A stretch of DNA of 64,000 nucleotides, from NCBI GenBank assembly GCA_027596075.1, contig JADGJC010000135.1, positions 1-64,000 of the forward strand. Reading direction: 5' to 3'. The notes under the pieces were generated by a model. It was not told where the DNA came from and did not search any database. It saw only the letters and a list, made by a program, of their open reading frames with translations. The first letter of the stretch is position 1. Each line of letters begins with the position of its first letter. The DNA comes from Rhizophlyctis rosea. Lineage: Eukaryota; Chytridiomycota; Chytridiomycetes; Rhizophlyctidales; Rhizophlyctidaceae. Below, in pieces: positions 23,704 to 36,373 of this stretch. The position numbers and the translations under genes are program-made.

Positions 23704-24389
23704 ATGTCCTTCGACTACATCTCCACGGTCCGCCACTTCACCACCCGCGGCTACGACCCCAAAATCGCAAAATACCTCGCCCTCGAAGTTTCAGAACTGC
23801 ACGCAGCCCAACAACAACCCTCAAACGACCAAATGATGATCGATATCGAGATGAAGATCCAGTCGGACATCCCGACGTTGACGAGACATTCTTTACCCCA
23901 TCTGCCGAATTTACCGCTCGAGTGTTATGTAAGAGGGTCGAATGAAGCGTTGGCGCAGTCTTCACCACACGTACTATCCAAGTCTTCCCCATCATCAACA
24001 CCACCGAGGTCGCCAAATATGCCAAACACGTTTTCGAAAGCGACACTTTTTGGTTCTTTACGGCGGAAAACAAACCCCATGGCGATTCCACCCGCCACAT
24101 CCTCCTCACCAACCTTAGCCTCCCTCTTCACTCCTCCCACCGCGCAACCACAATCCACATCCCCACACACCTCTCTCTCCTCCGTTGACACTCTTATAGC
24201 CCAGCGGTCGGGGTCGGCAGGGTCGTCATCGAGCCAGTCGCCGGCGTCGACAAGGAGGAGGATGTCGTCGACGCTGGGAAGGCTGGCGGGGAAGAGGTGG
24301 AGTTTAGCGGCAGCTGGGGCGGGGAAGGAGGGTGCGGGGAGTAAGGGGGATGTTATCGGGGTTCCGACGCAGGTTTTGGCGTTGTTGTG
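23704..24389 (+). CDS. Unidentified protein, broken by frameshift and gap
   Basis: It starts MSFDYISTVRHFTTRGYD. After a one-base shift near 23870 it continues as DVDETFFTPSAEFTARVL; a very short intron (about 23924-23959, GTAAGA to GCGCAG) then leads in phase to TIQVFPIINTTEVAKYAKHV and ESDTFWFFTAENKPHGDS. The following 24180-24389 is Ser/Arg/Gly-rich in another frame and runs into ten Ns. Beyond the gap the sequence is nearly pure G/C and not credible as coding. The family is not recognised. The middle segment looks like a folded domain, so a real gene is likely even though this copy cannot be read through. Confidence 0.45.
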
Positions 24390-24399
24390 NNNNNNNNNN
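24390..24399. other. Assembly gap (10 N)
   Basis: Ten undetermined bases, flanked on the right by G-rich low-complexity sequence to about 24475. Confidence 0.99.
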
Positions 24400-27123
24400 G
24401 GGGTGGGGGGTGTCCGGGGGTGGGTCTCGGGGGCCGGCCGCCGGCGCGGGCGTGGTCGCGCGGGGGGGGGGGGGGTCTGTGGGTGAATTGGCGGGACATG
24501 TACAGAGTATCAAAACATAAAAGTAGGTTAAGAAAAATGTAGTAATGGTAGGGTTCCTTCAGGGGCTTCTTTCTTGTAAATATGTTGAATGTCTTGGAAG
24601 GTGAACAATCTGAGGGTTTTTTTTGGAATAACAATAGGAATTGTGGAACGGAAATGGTTTTATCATCGCACGTCTAAATTGGTACATTGTTGTGTGATGC
24701 GAATTTTTGCCATTGACTTACGATTGATTTCTTACATAAACGACATTCTCTTTCCCATTCAGTTCTTCAATGGGGGCGGTGGGGGGGGGATGGGGGGGCG
24801 ATACGGATGATATGTGCAGTGTGCACTGGCCTGCGAGACCCCCGACCAGAATATCCTTCTTACTGACACCCGCAGGCCGTATGGTGGTTGTTCAAGCTCG
24901 GGTCACCACATTATAAATTATACTTGCTTAGGGACTTATCGGATGAAGAATGCTTTGAGTCAGGTTGTGCATGGAAGAAGTCGCCACAGCGTGCTGTATT
25001 GACTGGAAGAGTGGTTCCACCCCCTTTAAGCGGAGCTTTTCACCAAGAGCACTTCAATGATCTCCCTCCAGATAGATCCAACGCGTCATATATTGAAAGT
25101 GAATTCTATCTCCCATCCGTCAAAGCTCACATATATGCTGCGCGTCGCACCAGACATTGCGCTCCCCGTACCCACCTACTAGGCAGCACCGTGCCAGACT
25201 CTGCAACACGTTAGCGCAGTCAAATATGAGTTGAATCCTCATTTGTAATGATAGAGCTTGTGACTTGATATGCTTGATCCCTCTCTTCGGTCATCATGGT
25301 TTCCACATCGAAGAGGACTGGGAGATTATGAAATTGTAGCGTGCAAACTCCTTCTGTTACATGGCGGGATAGGTCGCGGCCGATGATAAGTGACGACGTG
25401 ATGGATGCATTGAGAGATGTGTGTGTAGGTATGGGACTGAAATTTCTGGTATTCGCCAAATGGTGAAGATTGACTGGATAGGGCAGTGGGCCGTTGCGTT
25501 ATTGTGGAAGAGGGCTGATTGAGTAGCGATTGGTGTGCACGAGTATGCTGTGCGAACTTGAGTTGGATGCTTGTGAGTAAAACTCGGGAAATGCTGCGGA
25601 TGACTTGTAGCGTGCTGCATGCAGCCAATGATAACAAAAAAATAAACCTAAAAAGCTAGTGTCACGAAAAGCAAATTGGTCTTTGGTACTGCCTGGACCC
25701 ACAAGGACCCTGCACCTTCCACACGAATGTCGCTTCATCCAATCAGTCGGACACGTTTTGCATCGCGAAGCCACGCATCGGAGGCTTGCGGGAGTGGTCA
25801 TTCCAGTGGCGACATGGGGAAATGATCTAGAATGATCCAATCGACCCCATTGTATGAGATCGGTGCATGCTCGGAGGGTCAGGTGTCACGGCATGTCACA
25901 CGAGGGTGTTACCATAAAATCCTAACGTTCCGAATGCTCGGATTGGCAGTGGGTTGCGATCTGTTGGTGGGTTTTGTTACTCTGTGTGGGGACCTCGGAT
26001 CGCCACTGCGGGACAGTTGCGTCCATTGCAGACACTGGTAATTGTATTCATTATTCCCGCCATTGACCCATCGAATGATGGAATTTTATAGGAGGTCTGG
26101 GAGGTCCCGACTGTCACAATTGCCACCCAGACCCCTGTTGACTGCCAATTTCCAAAGGAAGCAGAGGGTGGAATGAACAGTGCATTCCTGCATGATTTGG
26201 CACCGTAACAACACGGAGTGTACACGGGGGACAAATCGAAGAAGCCCCTTGCAAAAAGGGGGTTGCTGCGTGCACACCGCGCAATTGACAGGTTGGTTTG
26301 GCCCATTGTGTGTGAGCAAAAGGGGGGTTTGGACCATTGACTGGTCACTGATGACAGTCTCTGTTCGTTGTTCTGCAACAGGGTAATATCAAGATTACAT
26401 TCTAGGGTGCACATACACTGAGTACGCAAGGAAGGGGGGCTTTGATTGCATGTGAGTGTGAGTGTGTTATTTTTAGGGTCTCGCCCGTCCGTCCGTCCCC
26501 TCCCACCCGTTCTTGTGGTTTGCTTTTGTGTTTTTGACAAATATACGCGAGGGTGGTCAGTGGTCAGTGGTCACAAGCGTCGAGTTGGTTGGAGGAACTA
26601 TCTATTATGCTGGGAGACTTCATAAACGGGACTCCCACCGGATCCTCCGACTGATAACCCATCCATTCTGCCCCATTGATGGGAGAGTGAAGAATCCTCA
26701 TACATAGGGTATACTCATACTTTGTTACTTATTCGGATAGTCGGAGGAAAGCGGGTGGGAAACTGAACACACATAAACACTACACTCTCACTCATATCAC
26801 TCTTACACTTTCCCACACTCCCATTTACTCATACTCCACTTCGCTTGCCCACTCATACCGACTCCGTCATCACCCTTGTCGTTACATCAGTAAACTCAAA
26901 GGGGATTTACGCCCCTCTCTCACATATCCGCACTTCGGCACAGTCAAATAGTACGTTGTCCACCCTTTGCATTTCCGGTTCTGTTGAGGGATGTCACCAC
27001 CCGACCTTCACTTCTAACGCCATTCACTCCACCCAGGTTCACAACCCCCTCTAAACTCAGACCTCCACCTCACACACAAATCTTCCACCGCATACACACA
27101 CACACACAACACGCGGGCCAACC
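24400..27123. other. Long intergenic region
   Basis: No gene recognised on either strand over 2.7 kb. The frames present are short and lack family motifs. Stretches such as 26720-27110 are C/A-rich, which fits a promoter and 5' leader for the P4-ATPase. Confidence 0.45.
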
Positions 27124-30100
27124 ATGGCCCTCTTAAAAACCGTCGCCTCCTTCTTCGGCTACTCCTCCCACTCCCTCACAGACCTCGAATCCTCAGTAGA
27201 CCGTCTAGCAGACGCGTCACCCGGCAATGACCCTAACGCGCAGCGGAAGAGGGCCGCCAAAAAAGCCGAACATGCATCCAGGAGGTGCATTCATGTCAAT
27301 TTACCTGTACATAGTCATAACGAGCATCACCATCATCATCATCACCATCATCATAGTCATCATTCATCAGCAGCAGGGACGACGTGTGGAGCGGAGGAGA
27401 AAGCGGGAGAGCATTTGCATAGGCGGTATCCGCCTAATAGGGTTCATACGTCAAAGTATACGCCTGTGACGTTTTTGCCGAAGAATTTGTTGGAGCAGTT
27501 TCGACGGGTGAGTTTTGTGTGTGTGTGTGTGTGGTTAATGGAGTGGGCTATGTGAGCGAAGCGAATGGGCTGCGAGCAAAGCTGGCCAGCTATGTTGGAG
27601 CGGAGTGAATGGGTGGGAAAGGTGGACTGGACGTCCAGCGTGGCTAGCGGAGATGCTTGGACGTATATGGTGAATGGGTGGGGAAGGTGGGGCAACTGGC
27701 AGGAGTATGGGATTGGCGCATATGTGAGCGTCAGCGCACCAAATTTGGGAGTGATGATATGGTGGGAATGTGGGATCTTTGAATCATAATTCAATGCAGT
27801 CAATGTTGCATAGTACAAACTAATGCATAAAACTCATCATCACAGCTGGCAAACGTTTACTTCCTCATGACCGTCATTCTCCAAATCTTCCCCATGTTCG
27901 GCGCCGCATCTCCAATCCTCGCCGCCATGCCCCTCATCATCATCCTTTCCGTAACAGCCATCAGGGACGGGTTCGAAGACTGGAAGCGGCATCTGCAGGA
28001 CAATAGGCTCAATAATTCAGTCACATGGACATTGGACGACATGCATGGGAAGTGGAAGAACGTCAATGTTGGTAGTGGGAGCGGGTGGTGGTGGACATCG
28101 TTCAGTGAGAAGGCGAGGGAGTCGAGGAGGGCGAGGGATATGAGGAGGTTGGCGGGTAGTAGTGAGATCAGGGTGGGAGATGGTGGTGAAGGAGTTACGA
28201 CGTTGAATGATGAAGAACAAGCCGTTGATGTCGTGCAGATTAGCGAGTTGAAGTACCCTGAAAAAGCCATAACACAAGACACAGCTACCGCAACATCCTC
28301 CACAGCAGCCTCATCACCCTGCCCATCCTTCCGACCCCGTACCCTAACATCCTCCACCACTGCAACTGTCACCCGACCATCTCCATCCACAACCACAACC
28401 CGCAACCCCTGGACACCTACTTACTGGACCCACCTTCGCGTCGGCGACTTTGTTCTCCTCCGCGCCAATGACCCCATTCCCGCAGACGTTCTTGTCGTTG
28501 CAACATCCGACCCGGACAGTGTGTGCTTCGTTGAGACCAAATCCCTTGATGGGGAGACGAATCTGAAGAGTCGGGAGTGTGTGCGGGGATTTTGGGAAGG
28601 GGGTGTGGAAAGTCCAGAGGTTGTTGGGGCGAGGATGAGGGGTGTAAGGTGTTGTGTTGAGATGGAGGGCGCGTCGACGAACTTGTATAGTTGGGATGGA
28701 GTGTTGAAGGTTTATGGGGATGAGAATGAGGAGGAGGTTGGGGAGGTGAGGGTTTCGAGGGGTGGGAAGGGGTACGAGAAGGGTGGGGAGGGAAAATGTG
28801 AGTCTAGTGGCGGTGGTGGGGGATCGTCGAGAAGACATAAATCGAAACCAAAACCCCCGGCATTCGTACCAACCATCGACGGCATGGTCATCCGCGAAAA
28901 GGAACCCCGGCGCAACCGTCACCACCACTCCCACCTCATCGGCCAATCCTCCAGCACGACGGGCGAAACCACGCTAACATCACCCGAAGACGCCATCCCT
29001 GAATCTGCTCCAAACCCGGAAAAAGAACCGACAACCCCCACAACTCCCCCACCATCCTACCCCCCACCCCCACTCCGCCCCCCCTCCAAATCCCGCCGCC
29101 GCCATACCTTACCACAACCCAAAACCCACCCAATTTCCATCCAAAACATCCTCCTCCGCGGCTCCATCCTCCGCGGCACCGCCTACACAATCGCCCTAGT
29201 CCTCTCCACCGGCCCGGAAACAAAAGTCATGCTCAACGCCGGCGAAACGCCCTCTAAACGTTCGCGGATCGAGAAACTCATGAACGTCCAAGTGGCGTTG
29301 AATTTCGTTATACTGTTCACGATGTGTGGCATTACGGCGGCGATGGAGAACACATATATGAAACTGTGGTTGAAGGAGGGAGTACCGTTTGTGCCGAAGG
29401 GGGAGAGTGCGAAGAGTGCGGCGTTTTATACTTTTTGGGCTAGTATGATTATGTTGCAGAATATTGTGCCGATTAGTTTGTATATTTCTATTGAGGGGGT
29501 TAAGACTATTCAGGTGGGTGGGAGAGTGTAGTGTTTTGTTTTGTTTCGCTTTTGGGGTGTAAACCGGAGAGGGGATGGTTTGGGGGTTTTTTGTAAAAGG
29601 AATGCGCAGAGATACTGATTCCATTCATTTGATTTTGGGCATTAGGCGTATTTCATTTATCAGGATGTGGAGTTGTATGATGAGGAGACGGATCAGACGT
29701 GTACGCCCAAGACGTGGAATATTGCGGATGATTTGGGGCAGATTGAGTATATTTTTAGTGATAAGGTGGGGGTTCAATTTCTGTTTTGCGATTTGGGGGT
29801 TGGGATGGTCGGGTGGGGGTGTGTTCAGTAGTGATGGATTTGCTTTTGTTTGCTCCTTCGTTTTGGTTTTTGCGTTTTCGTCTCCATCAGTCTCTTCTGT
29901 ATTTTATTTCAAAACTGACCTTCCAAACTCCAAACCTCCCACGCAGACCGGCACACTAACCCAAAACAAAATGACCCTCCTCCGCTGCTCCATCAACGGC
30001 GTCTGTTACGGCCAAGCCTTCACAGACGTCACAGCCGACGCAGCCGGCATCGATCCCGCCACCCAACAAGAACGAAACACCCGCATGGCCGAAGCCCACG

Positions 30101-33100
30101 TCGAGGGACTCTGCAACGTCGTAGACTGCCCCTACGTTCGAAAAGAATCTGTCAGTCTAATCGACGAAGGCCTCTTCGACGTTTTCCTCCCCGGCCGCGA
30201 AGACGAACGTCACCGCGTCGAAGAATTTTTCTTGTGTTTATCGATTTGCCATACGGTTCTTTCGTCGAGGGGTGAAGCGGAACAGATAGTTTGTGAAAAC
30301 GGGACGAGCAGGACGTATGTCCCGTTAGAGTATACTAGTCAGAGTCCGGATGAGCATGCGCTTGTTATGGGTGCGCGGGATGCAGGGTTTGTGTTTTTGG
30401 GGAGGCAGGTGGATTGGGTTAGTGTTTGGGCGCTTGGGAGGGAGGTGAAGGTTCAGGTGTTGAATATATTGGAGTTTTCGAGTGCGAGGAAGAGGATGAG
30501 TGTTGTTGTTAGGATGGTTGGGGAGGGGGGTGATGATGGGGATGGGGAGATTGTGTTGTTTTGTAAGGGGGCTGATAGGTATGTCATTTTTCTCTTCGTT
30601 GAATATTGAGTGGTGGTATATTGATTTGATTCATGAAACCAATAGTGTGATATATCCCCGCCTTGCACCCAACCAAGACCACACGCAATCTATCACCTTT
30701 ACGCACCTCTCCCACTTCGCAACCGAAGGTCTCCGCACCCTCTGCATAGCCTCCCGCCGCATCCCACACGCCGAGTACGCATCCTGGGCCGAACGATACC
30801 ACGTCGCCGCCACATCCCTCACCGGCCGCGAAGAAGCCTGCGCGCAGCTAGCAGAAGAAATGGAACGAGACCTCACCCTCCTTGGCGCGACGGCGATCGA
30901 AGACAAGCTGCAAGAACGGGTTGGGGAGTGTATTGAGAAACTTCGGAGCGCGGGGATGAAAGTGTGGGTTTTGACGGGGGATAAGATGGAGACTGCGATT
31001 AACATCGGGTTTGCGAGTCGGTTGCTTGGAGAGGATATGGAGGTTCTTGTTGTGCAGGGGGAGGAGGATGTTGGGAAGCAGGTTGGGGAGGCGTTGGGGG
31101 CTGTTATGGGGTGTGGGGTTGCGGCGTGTGGTTAGGTGGGTAAGGGGAAGTGGATGGGTATGGGGAGGGCTAAGGGGGTGAAGGAGGATGGGAAGGAGGG
31201 TGGGGAGGGGGAGAGGAGGAAGGATCAGGGGTGGTTTGGTTGGTTGAAACGCCGGACGGGGAAGAAGGAGGATGGTGGGGAGGCGCCGTATCCGCTTTCG
31301 ATGATTACGTCGCATACGTCTCCGGAGTGTGTGCCTGCACCCAATGGTGAACAATCGACTCCCCAACCAACCATATCATCCAACACCTTTGCCCTAGTAA
31401 TTGACGGCGACGCCCTCCACCACGCCCTCTCCCACACCCCCGTCGCCGAACAATTCCTTAAACTCGGCACACGCTGCGCATCCGTCATATGCTGTCGCGT
31501 CTCGCCTAAACAGAAAGCCCAAGTAGTCCGTATGGTCAAACGAGGTCTCGGCGCAATGTGTCTTTCCATCGGCGATGGCGCCAATGACGTTAGCATGATC
31601 CAGGAAGCGCATATTGGGGTGGGGATTTATGGGAGGGAAGGGTTGCAAGCTGCCATGGCGAGTGATTATGTGATTAGTCAGTTTCGGTTTTTGGCAAAGT
31701 TGGTGCTTGTGCATGGACAGTGGAGTTATTATAGGACTAGTGAGGCGGTGTTGACGTTTTTTTATAAGAATATGGTGTGGGTTTTTGCGTTGTTTTGGTA
31801 TCAGATTTATTGTGGGTGGGTATTTGATGTTTTTTTTTGGGCGGGAGGGGTGGTTGTTGTTTTGTCGGTTTTCTGGGTTTTTTGATGATGTGGTAGCTGA
31901 TCATGTTATCTTGGCTTCCAGATTCACGGCGGATATATTGTATGATTATACGTATTTGATGTTATATAATCTGTTGTTCACGAGTTTGCCATCGTTTGTC
32001 ATGGGTAAGGCCGCGGTGAAGGCTTTGTTTTCGTTACCATGAAGATAATTTACCCTTGTCATATCAGGCATATTCGACCAATGCGTTGATGCCAAAACTG
32101 CCATGGCCGTCCCGCAACTCCACCTTGCCGGCATCAATCAAACCCGCTTCACCACGCTCCGCTTCATCGGCTACGTCGTCGAAGCCCTCTACCAATCCGC
32201 CATCTGCTTCTTCTCCGGCTACTTCATTTACCAAACCATCTCCCCGAACGGCTTCAGCAACGACGCCAACATCCTCGGCACGGCCGTCGCGGCGTTCGTC
32301 ATCGTGACCGTCAACGCTTCCGTCGGCGCAGCGATAAAGAACTGGACGTTCATCGTTGGTGTCGTGGTGGTTGGCTCCTGCGTTGTTTTCTTCATATACG
32401 TGTCGATCTGGTCTCATATTGGGGCGAGCACGGTGTGGAAGGTGGAAGCGAAGTTGTTTAGGACGTGGAAGGTTTGGTTGGGGTTGTTGCATGTTGTTGT
32501 TTTGTGCATGGCGCCGCGGTTGATATGTAAGGCTTGGCAGGGGTGTTTTAATCCGGGGTTTTTGGAGATTGTGAGGGAGTGGAGTAAGGAGAGGAAGAGG
32601 GAGGAGAGGGAGATTTGGAGTAGTGGGGGGAGGGATGTTGAGGATGGGGGGAGGCATAGTGGGGAGGAGGGGGGTGGTGGTGGTGGGGGTGGGTTTGGGG
32701 TCGGAGTCCCGGGACATGTGGAGAAGAGGAGTGATCCTGGGTTGACTATTTCGAGTTATCTGGTTACGGATCCTATTATTGAGGAGGATGAGGAGGGTGG
32801 TGGGGGTGGTGGGGTGGGGAATGGGGATATGGGAGAGGGAGGTGCGGCGGTTGTGTCACCCGTTGGAGCGGATTTGAGACGACGGGATGGAGTTAGACAT
32901 CATCGGAGTCAGGATCTGTTTGTTCATACGCGGGATGGGAGTGGGAGGCATAGTAGGAATGTCAGTGATGAGGATGGTGGGAAGAGTCCTGCTAGGAAGC
33001 TTTCTGTTGGAGCGTCGCCTAGTCGGCAGATGGGGAGTGTTAGGGGACGACCAGTGTCGTCACCGGCACCACCGCCTGCTTTGTTGTTAGAGGAATGGGC

Positions 33101-33650
33101 GCACCAGGCAACAATTCATCCCACTTCTCATCCCTTACAACCACCACCCACACCACGCTACAACCCAACCGCAACAACACCCACAACCCGTCGCCACTCC
33201 TCCACCGCATCCGCACTCCGCTACCCCGGCATATCCCTCCACTCCCACCGCGTCTCCTTCTCCGAACACGACATAACAAGTCCCGGGTTCTTCACATCAC
33301 CCGACTACGCACGTCCCTCTTCACCAACACCATCAGACGCACACTCGATACGCAGCCACACGAGTCATGTGATTAATTTGCAGACGCATACGGTTGAGCC
33401 CGTGACGGGGTTTGCGTTTTCGGCGGATGAGGGGAGGACGGCGCATGGTGTTGTCAGTGGGTTTAGTGTTGGGGGGTTGTTGGAGGCGGAGGTTAGTGGG
33501 GTTGAGAGTGAGGGGTTGGGTGGTGGGGGGAGTGGGAGTGATGGGAGGGGGAGGAAGAGTCGGAAGGGGAGGAGTGTGAGTGATGTTGGGATGGGGAAGA
33601 AGGGGAAGTATATGAGTGACCCGGGGGGTATGAGTGGTGGGGGGTATTAG
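27124..33650 (+). CDS. P4-type ATPase (phospholipid flippase)
   Basis: Seven exons (27124-27507, 27846-29513, 29646-29765, 29947-30578, 30646-31815, 31922-32004, 32068-33650) total 5640 nt, all in phase. Family marks: [18 protein letters not shown] at TM1, DGETNLK in the actuator domain, PISLYISIE (P4-specific, where other P-type pumps have PEGL), [11 protein letters not shown] with the phosphorylated Asp split DK/TGTLT by intron 3, [18 protein letters not shown] and [19 protein letters not shown]. Known role: moves aminophospholipids to the cytosolic leaflet, usually with a Cdc50 partner. About 1879 residues is long for the family (1100-1600): there is a His-run near residue 70, a Ser/Pro-rich insert in the actuator domain and a ~330-residue low-complexity tail. 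An in-frame TAG at 31133-31135 interrupts exon 5 in a Gly/Lys-rich linker of the P domain. A small intron there, a nonsense mutation or a sequence error are all possible. Confidence 0.93.
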
Positions 33651-35945
33651 GGTTGGAGGGTAGTCTGTGTGGCGGACTTAAGGTAGCGTTTTGTTGTTGT
33701 AGGTTCTAGGCCTTGGTTGATTATTCTAGTTTGTTATTTTCGTTCTCTGATACTCTAGTCTTGGTGTTTTCTGTAAGATTTGGTTTTCTTCTTAGGAGTT
33801 GTTGGGACGGTTAGTTTGTAGATGTTTCTGTCGTGTGTGGGGCGATAGGTGGGGAAAGCTAGCATAGCAGCACTCCAATGTATACCCTCTTAGTTTCTTC
33901 TTTCAATTTGATGGCAGTTGTGACGTTATCAAGACTTCGATTGTGCATTGTGTCGATCTCTGGTCAAATTGTGGTTGGTACCTATCAAGAAGTTTTACAA
34001 GTTTGATTATTATGAAGGGATGAGGAGATACTATGGACGTATCATGTATTCAATCTATGAGATCCTCCCGCATTACGAAAAGCCCGTGTTCAAAACGAAA
34101 CAACCGTTTACAAGTGACGATTTCCCAACTCCTATACATCAGAGCAAAACACCTCATCGGCCAATGGCCATCCAGCATCACCCGCCTCCCCCCGCCTCAA
34201 TGACGTGATCCGTCGCGCGTCCCCGCTACAGCCAGCTGAAGTTTCAAAGCCAACAACCAATTACAAGTGGCGATTGCTTAATCTATAAATACTAAGAGTC
34301 AACTCTACGCTACTCTTGAGGGAGCCTCCGGAGTGGCCAAACCTTTTTTTTGAAGCCATTGGGCAAAAAGCCCGTCCACCCAATCAGGCGAGTCGGGAGG
34401 CTCCAGGCATCTTGTATAATCTTGACCTTGAAGCAATACGTGAGTCCAATCGCAACATACCTATTAAAGTCGAGGCCTCGTCAAGGCCCCGACGGCTTGG
34501 CCTAATAAAGAAAAGCAGAATCAGTTCTTCAGATATTGATTGGGTAACGAATCGAGGGAGTAGGCAACTTGATGGTGACACTGCAGGTCCTCCTCAACGG
34601 GCAGCGACCATGTTTTTGCGAAGAGAGTTCAGTCGCGTCACCCTTCCAGGGGGGCATCATGCACAACCGCTTTTTAGTCGCGTCAGCCCCCCATCGAGAT
34701 CATGCACAACGCCGTAGCAATCACCCTTCTTTCGGTTGCGTGTCACCCTCAGCGGTCACCTATCCCTGAATCGTTACCCGGAGGGACAAAGGCGCGAGAA
34801 ACTTGGCTGATGAAACTATCTATCTACAAGTCTACAGTGGCGCTGATGCCAATGATCGCGGCCTTGAGAGTACGGTACCCATTTGCGGTGTAGGAACCCG
34901 ATGGCGCTTGATGGTGACTTGTGCGGGGGTGGTCTTGCTTTCTTATGAATAACTCATCGAGTTATTGAGAAGAGGGAGGTGGGATGCGACGTGGAGGATG
35001 GAGGTAGGCGGTAGGAGGTGACGAGACTAGGAGGTAGGGCGAAAAGAGGAGAGGAGTATAATGTCGTCGGAGTTGGTGTTGATCTTGTGGAAGGATGGCA
35101 ATGTGGATGGGTGTTGGTGTTGATAATGTGTGTGTGCCAGAATGGAATTGTGCGAGGAGAATGGGAAAATGTAGATCGGAAATGGTTTGGAGGAGAACGA
35201 GAATGGAAAGAGAAGCCAGCAGACCGCGTTGATTTGGTGTGCATGTTGAATGTGGCTGAGCAGGTCAATTGCTGGCACAGCTCCGAGGGCTGCGCCACAT
35301 TTTGCCAGGGTCCTTGTGCTTGATCTTCGATGCATCTTCCATTCATGAGAGACTTGGTAAATGATAGCGGGCGCAACGCAGCTTCGGCAAGAGCGTGTTA
35401 CTTTGCTGTGGAGAAAATTCACTCTTTGTCATTCCGCAGCGCGGAGGGATCAATTCATCCGTTTTGACTTGCTCAGCACAATCGAATCTGATCTGGGACG
35501 GTGGAAAGCAGGGTGCCTTTTTTTGTACGGACGGAAATATGGAGCTAATCTCCTGAAGAAGGATGACACTGGGATCTCAAATAGAAGTGAGCTACCAGGC
35601 GCCGCTGGGTAAAACTTCATTGCATGATACTGGCCAACCCAGATGCAAAGAGAAGGAATGATAAAAAGCCATTTTGAAAGACTGGGCAAGTATAGCACAT
35701 GCTCTATTACAAGCTGGTACATTTGCGGATCTTTAAGTCCTAGTACAAATGAAGACATTCTGACTGCTACAATCACTGCTTTAAGCACCGCTAGATATGA
35801 TGAGGAGAGCCGACTATGGAAAGACGAACAGAAAATGTTTGTCAGTTGACAAAACCTCCATTCCTGTTGAAACACTACACGTTTGCACACTAGCAACACC
35901 ACATCCAATCTCCATACCTACCATGCATAACCCCGTCAAAAAGCC
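33651..35945. other. Intergenic region with inverted repeats
   Basis: No gene recognised. The stretch 34316-34720 is rich in inverted and direct repeats. GGAGCCTCC near 34319 matches GGAGGCTCC near 34394. A hairpin AGGCC...GGCCT spans 34473-34503. A diverged direct repeat (GTCGCGTCA ... ATCATGCACAAC) lies at about 34632-34710. A frame over 34316-34717 has no recognisable motif. Confidence 0.4.
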
Positions 35946-36233
35946 TCAAATGTTCCCCTGCCTCCTGGTTCCGGACGAATGGCTACTCTCATACGAATCA
36001 TAATACGACTGCCCCTTATCAATCACGTTCCCCTGCTGCGTGCCCGACCTCGGAAGGGCGCCAGAGCTCTGGGCAGTATCAATCGCCTGGTCACGGAAGC
36101 CTTGGTTCGGGTTGTTGGAGGAATGAGTACTAGCAGTCGCAGAGGTGCCAGAGGCACCAGCCGAAGCGTTGGCGTTGCTGTTGCCGGCGACTTTGTTGGC
36201 GGCGTTGTGAGCGGCGTTCTAGAGGGAGTTCAT
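35946..36233 (-). CDS. Small stress-type protein with TAG at codon 5
   Basis: The frame reads MNSL, TAG, then 90 residues without a stop: NAAHNAANKVAGNSNANAS, then Ser/Thr/Asn-rich sequence ending SSGTRRQGNI and TGA. The start resembles small fungal starvation or stress proteins (Grg-1 type, which begin with an amphipathic KNAANYV helix), where Gln or Lys would be expected at codon 5. A TATA box lies 133 bp upstream of the ATG. The bases CCCTCTAG just before AAC also form a good 3' splice site, so the true first exon may lie upstream and the ATG may be intronic. Function is not established. Confidence 0.45.
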
Positions 36234-36365
36234 TGTTTGAGAGAAGGGTTGAGATGTGTTGTGAGTGATAGTATTGATGTTGGCTTTTTAATTGATAAAC
36301 TCAATGATTCAAATGAGAATTCGAATATTTATGAAATCAAACGGGACTGAGCGTTCATGCAGGAG

Positions 36366-36373
36366 TTTATATA
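36366..36373 (-). promoter_or_regulatory. TATA box of the small stress-type gene
   Basis: TATATAAA on the minus strand, 133 bp before the candidate start at 36233. The distance fits a leader of about 100 nt. Confidence 0.45.

Noticed and set aside
27316..27360. Cloning-vector His-tag contamination
   Set aside because: The His codons are irregularly mixed CAC/CAT with flanking Ser codons inside a gene that continues in frame with its family motifs.
35946..36233. Reassignment of TAG to Gln in the nuclear code
   Set aside because: TAG ends at least four complete genes at the expected C-terminus (ABC transporter, CPSF6-like, P4-ATPase, YbjQ-like), so isolated in-frame TAGs are better explained as mutation, error or missed splice sites.
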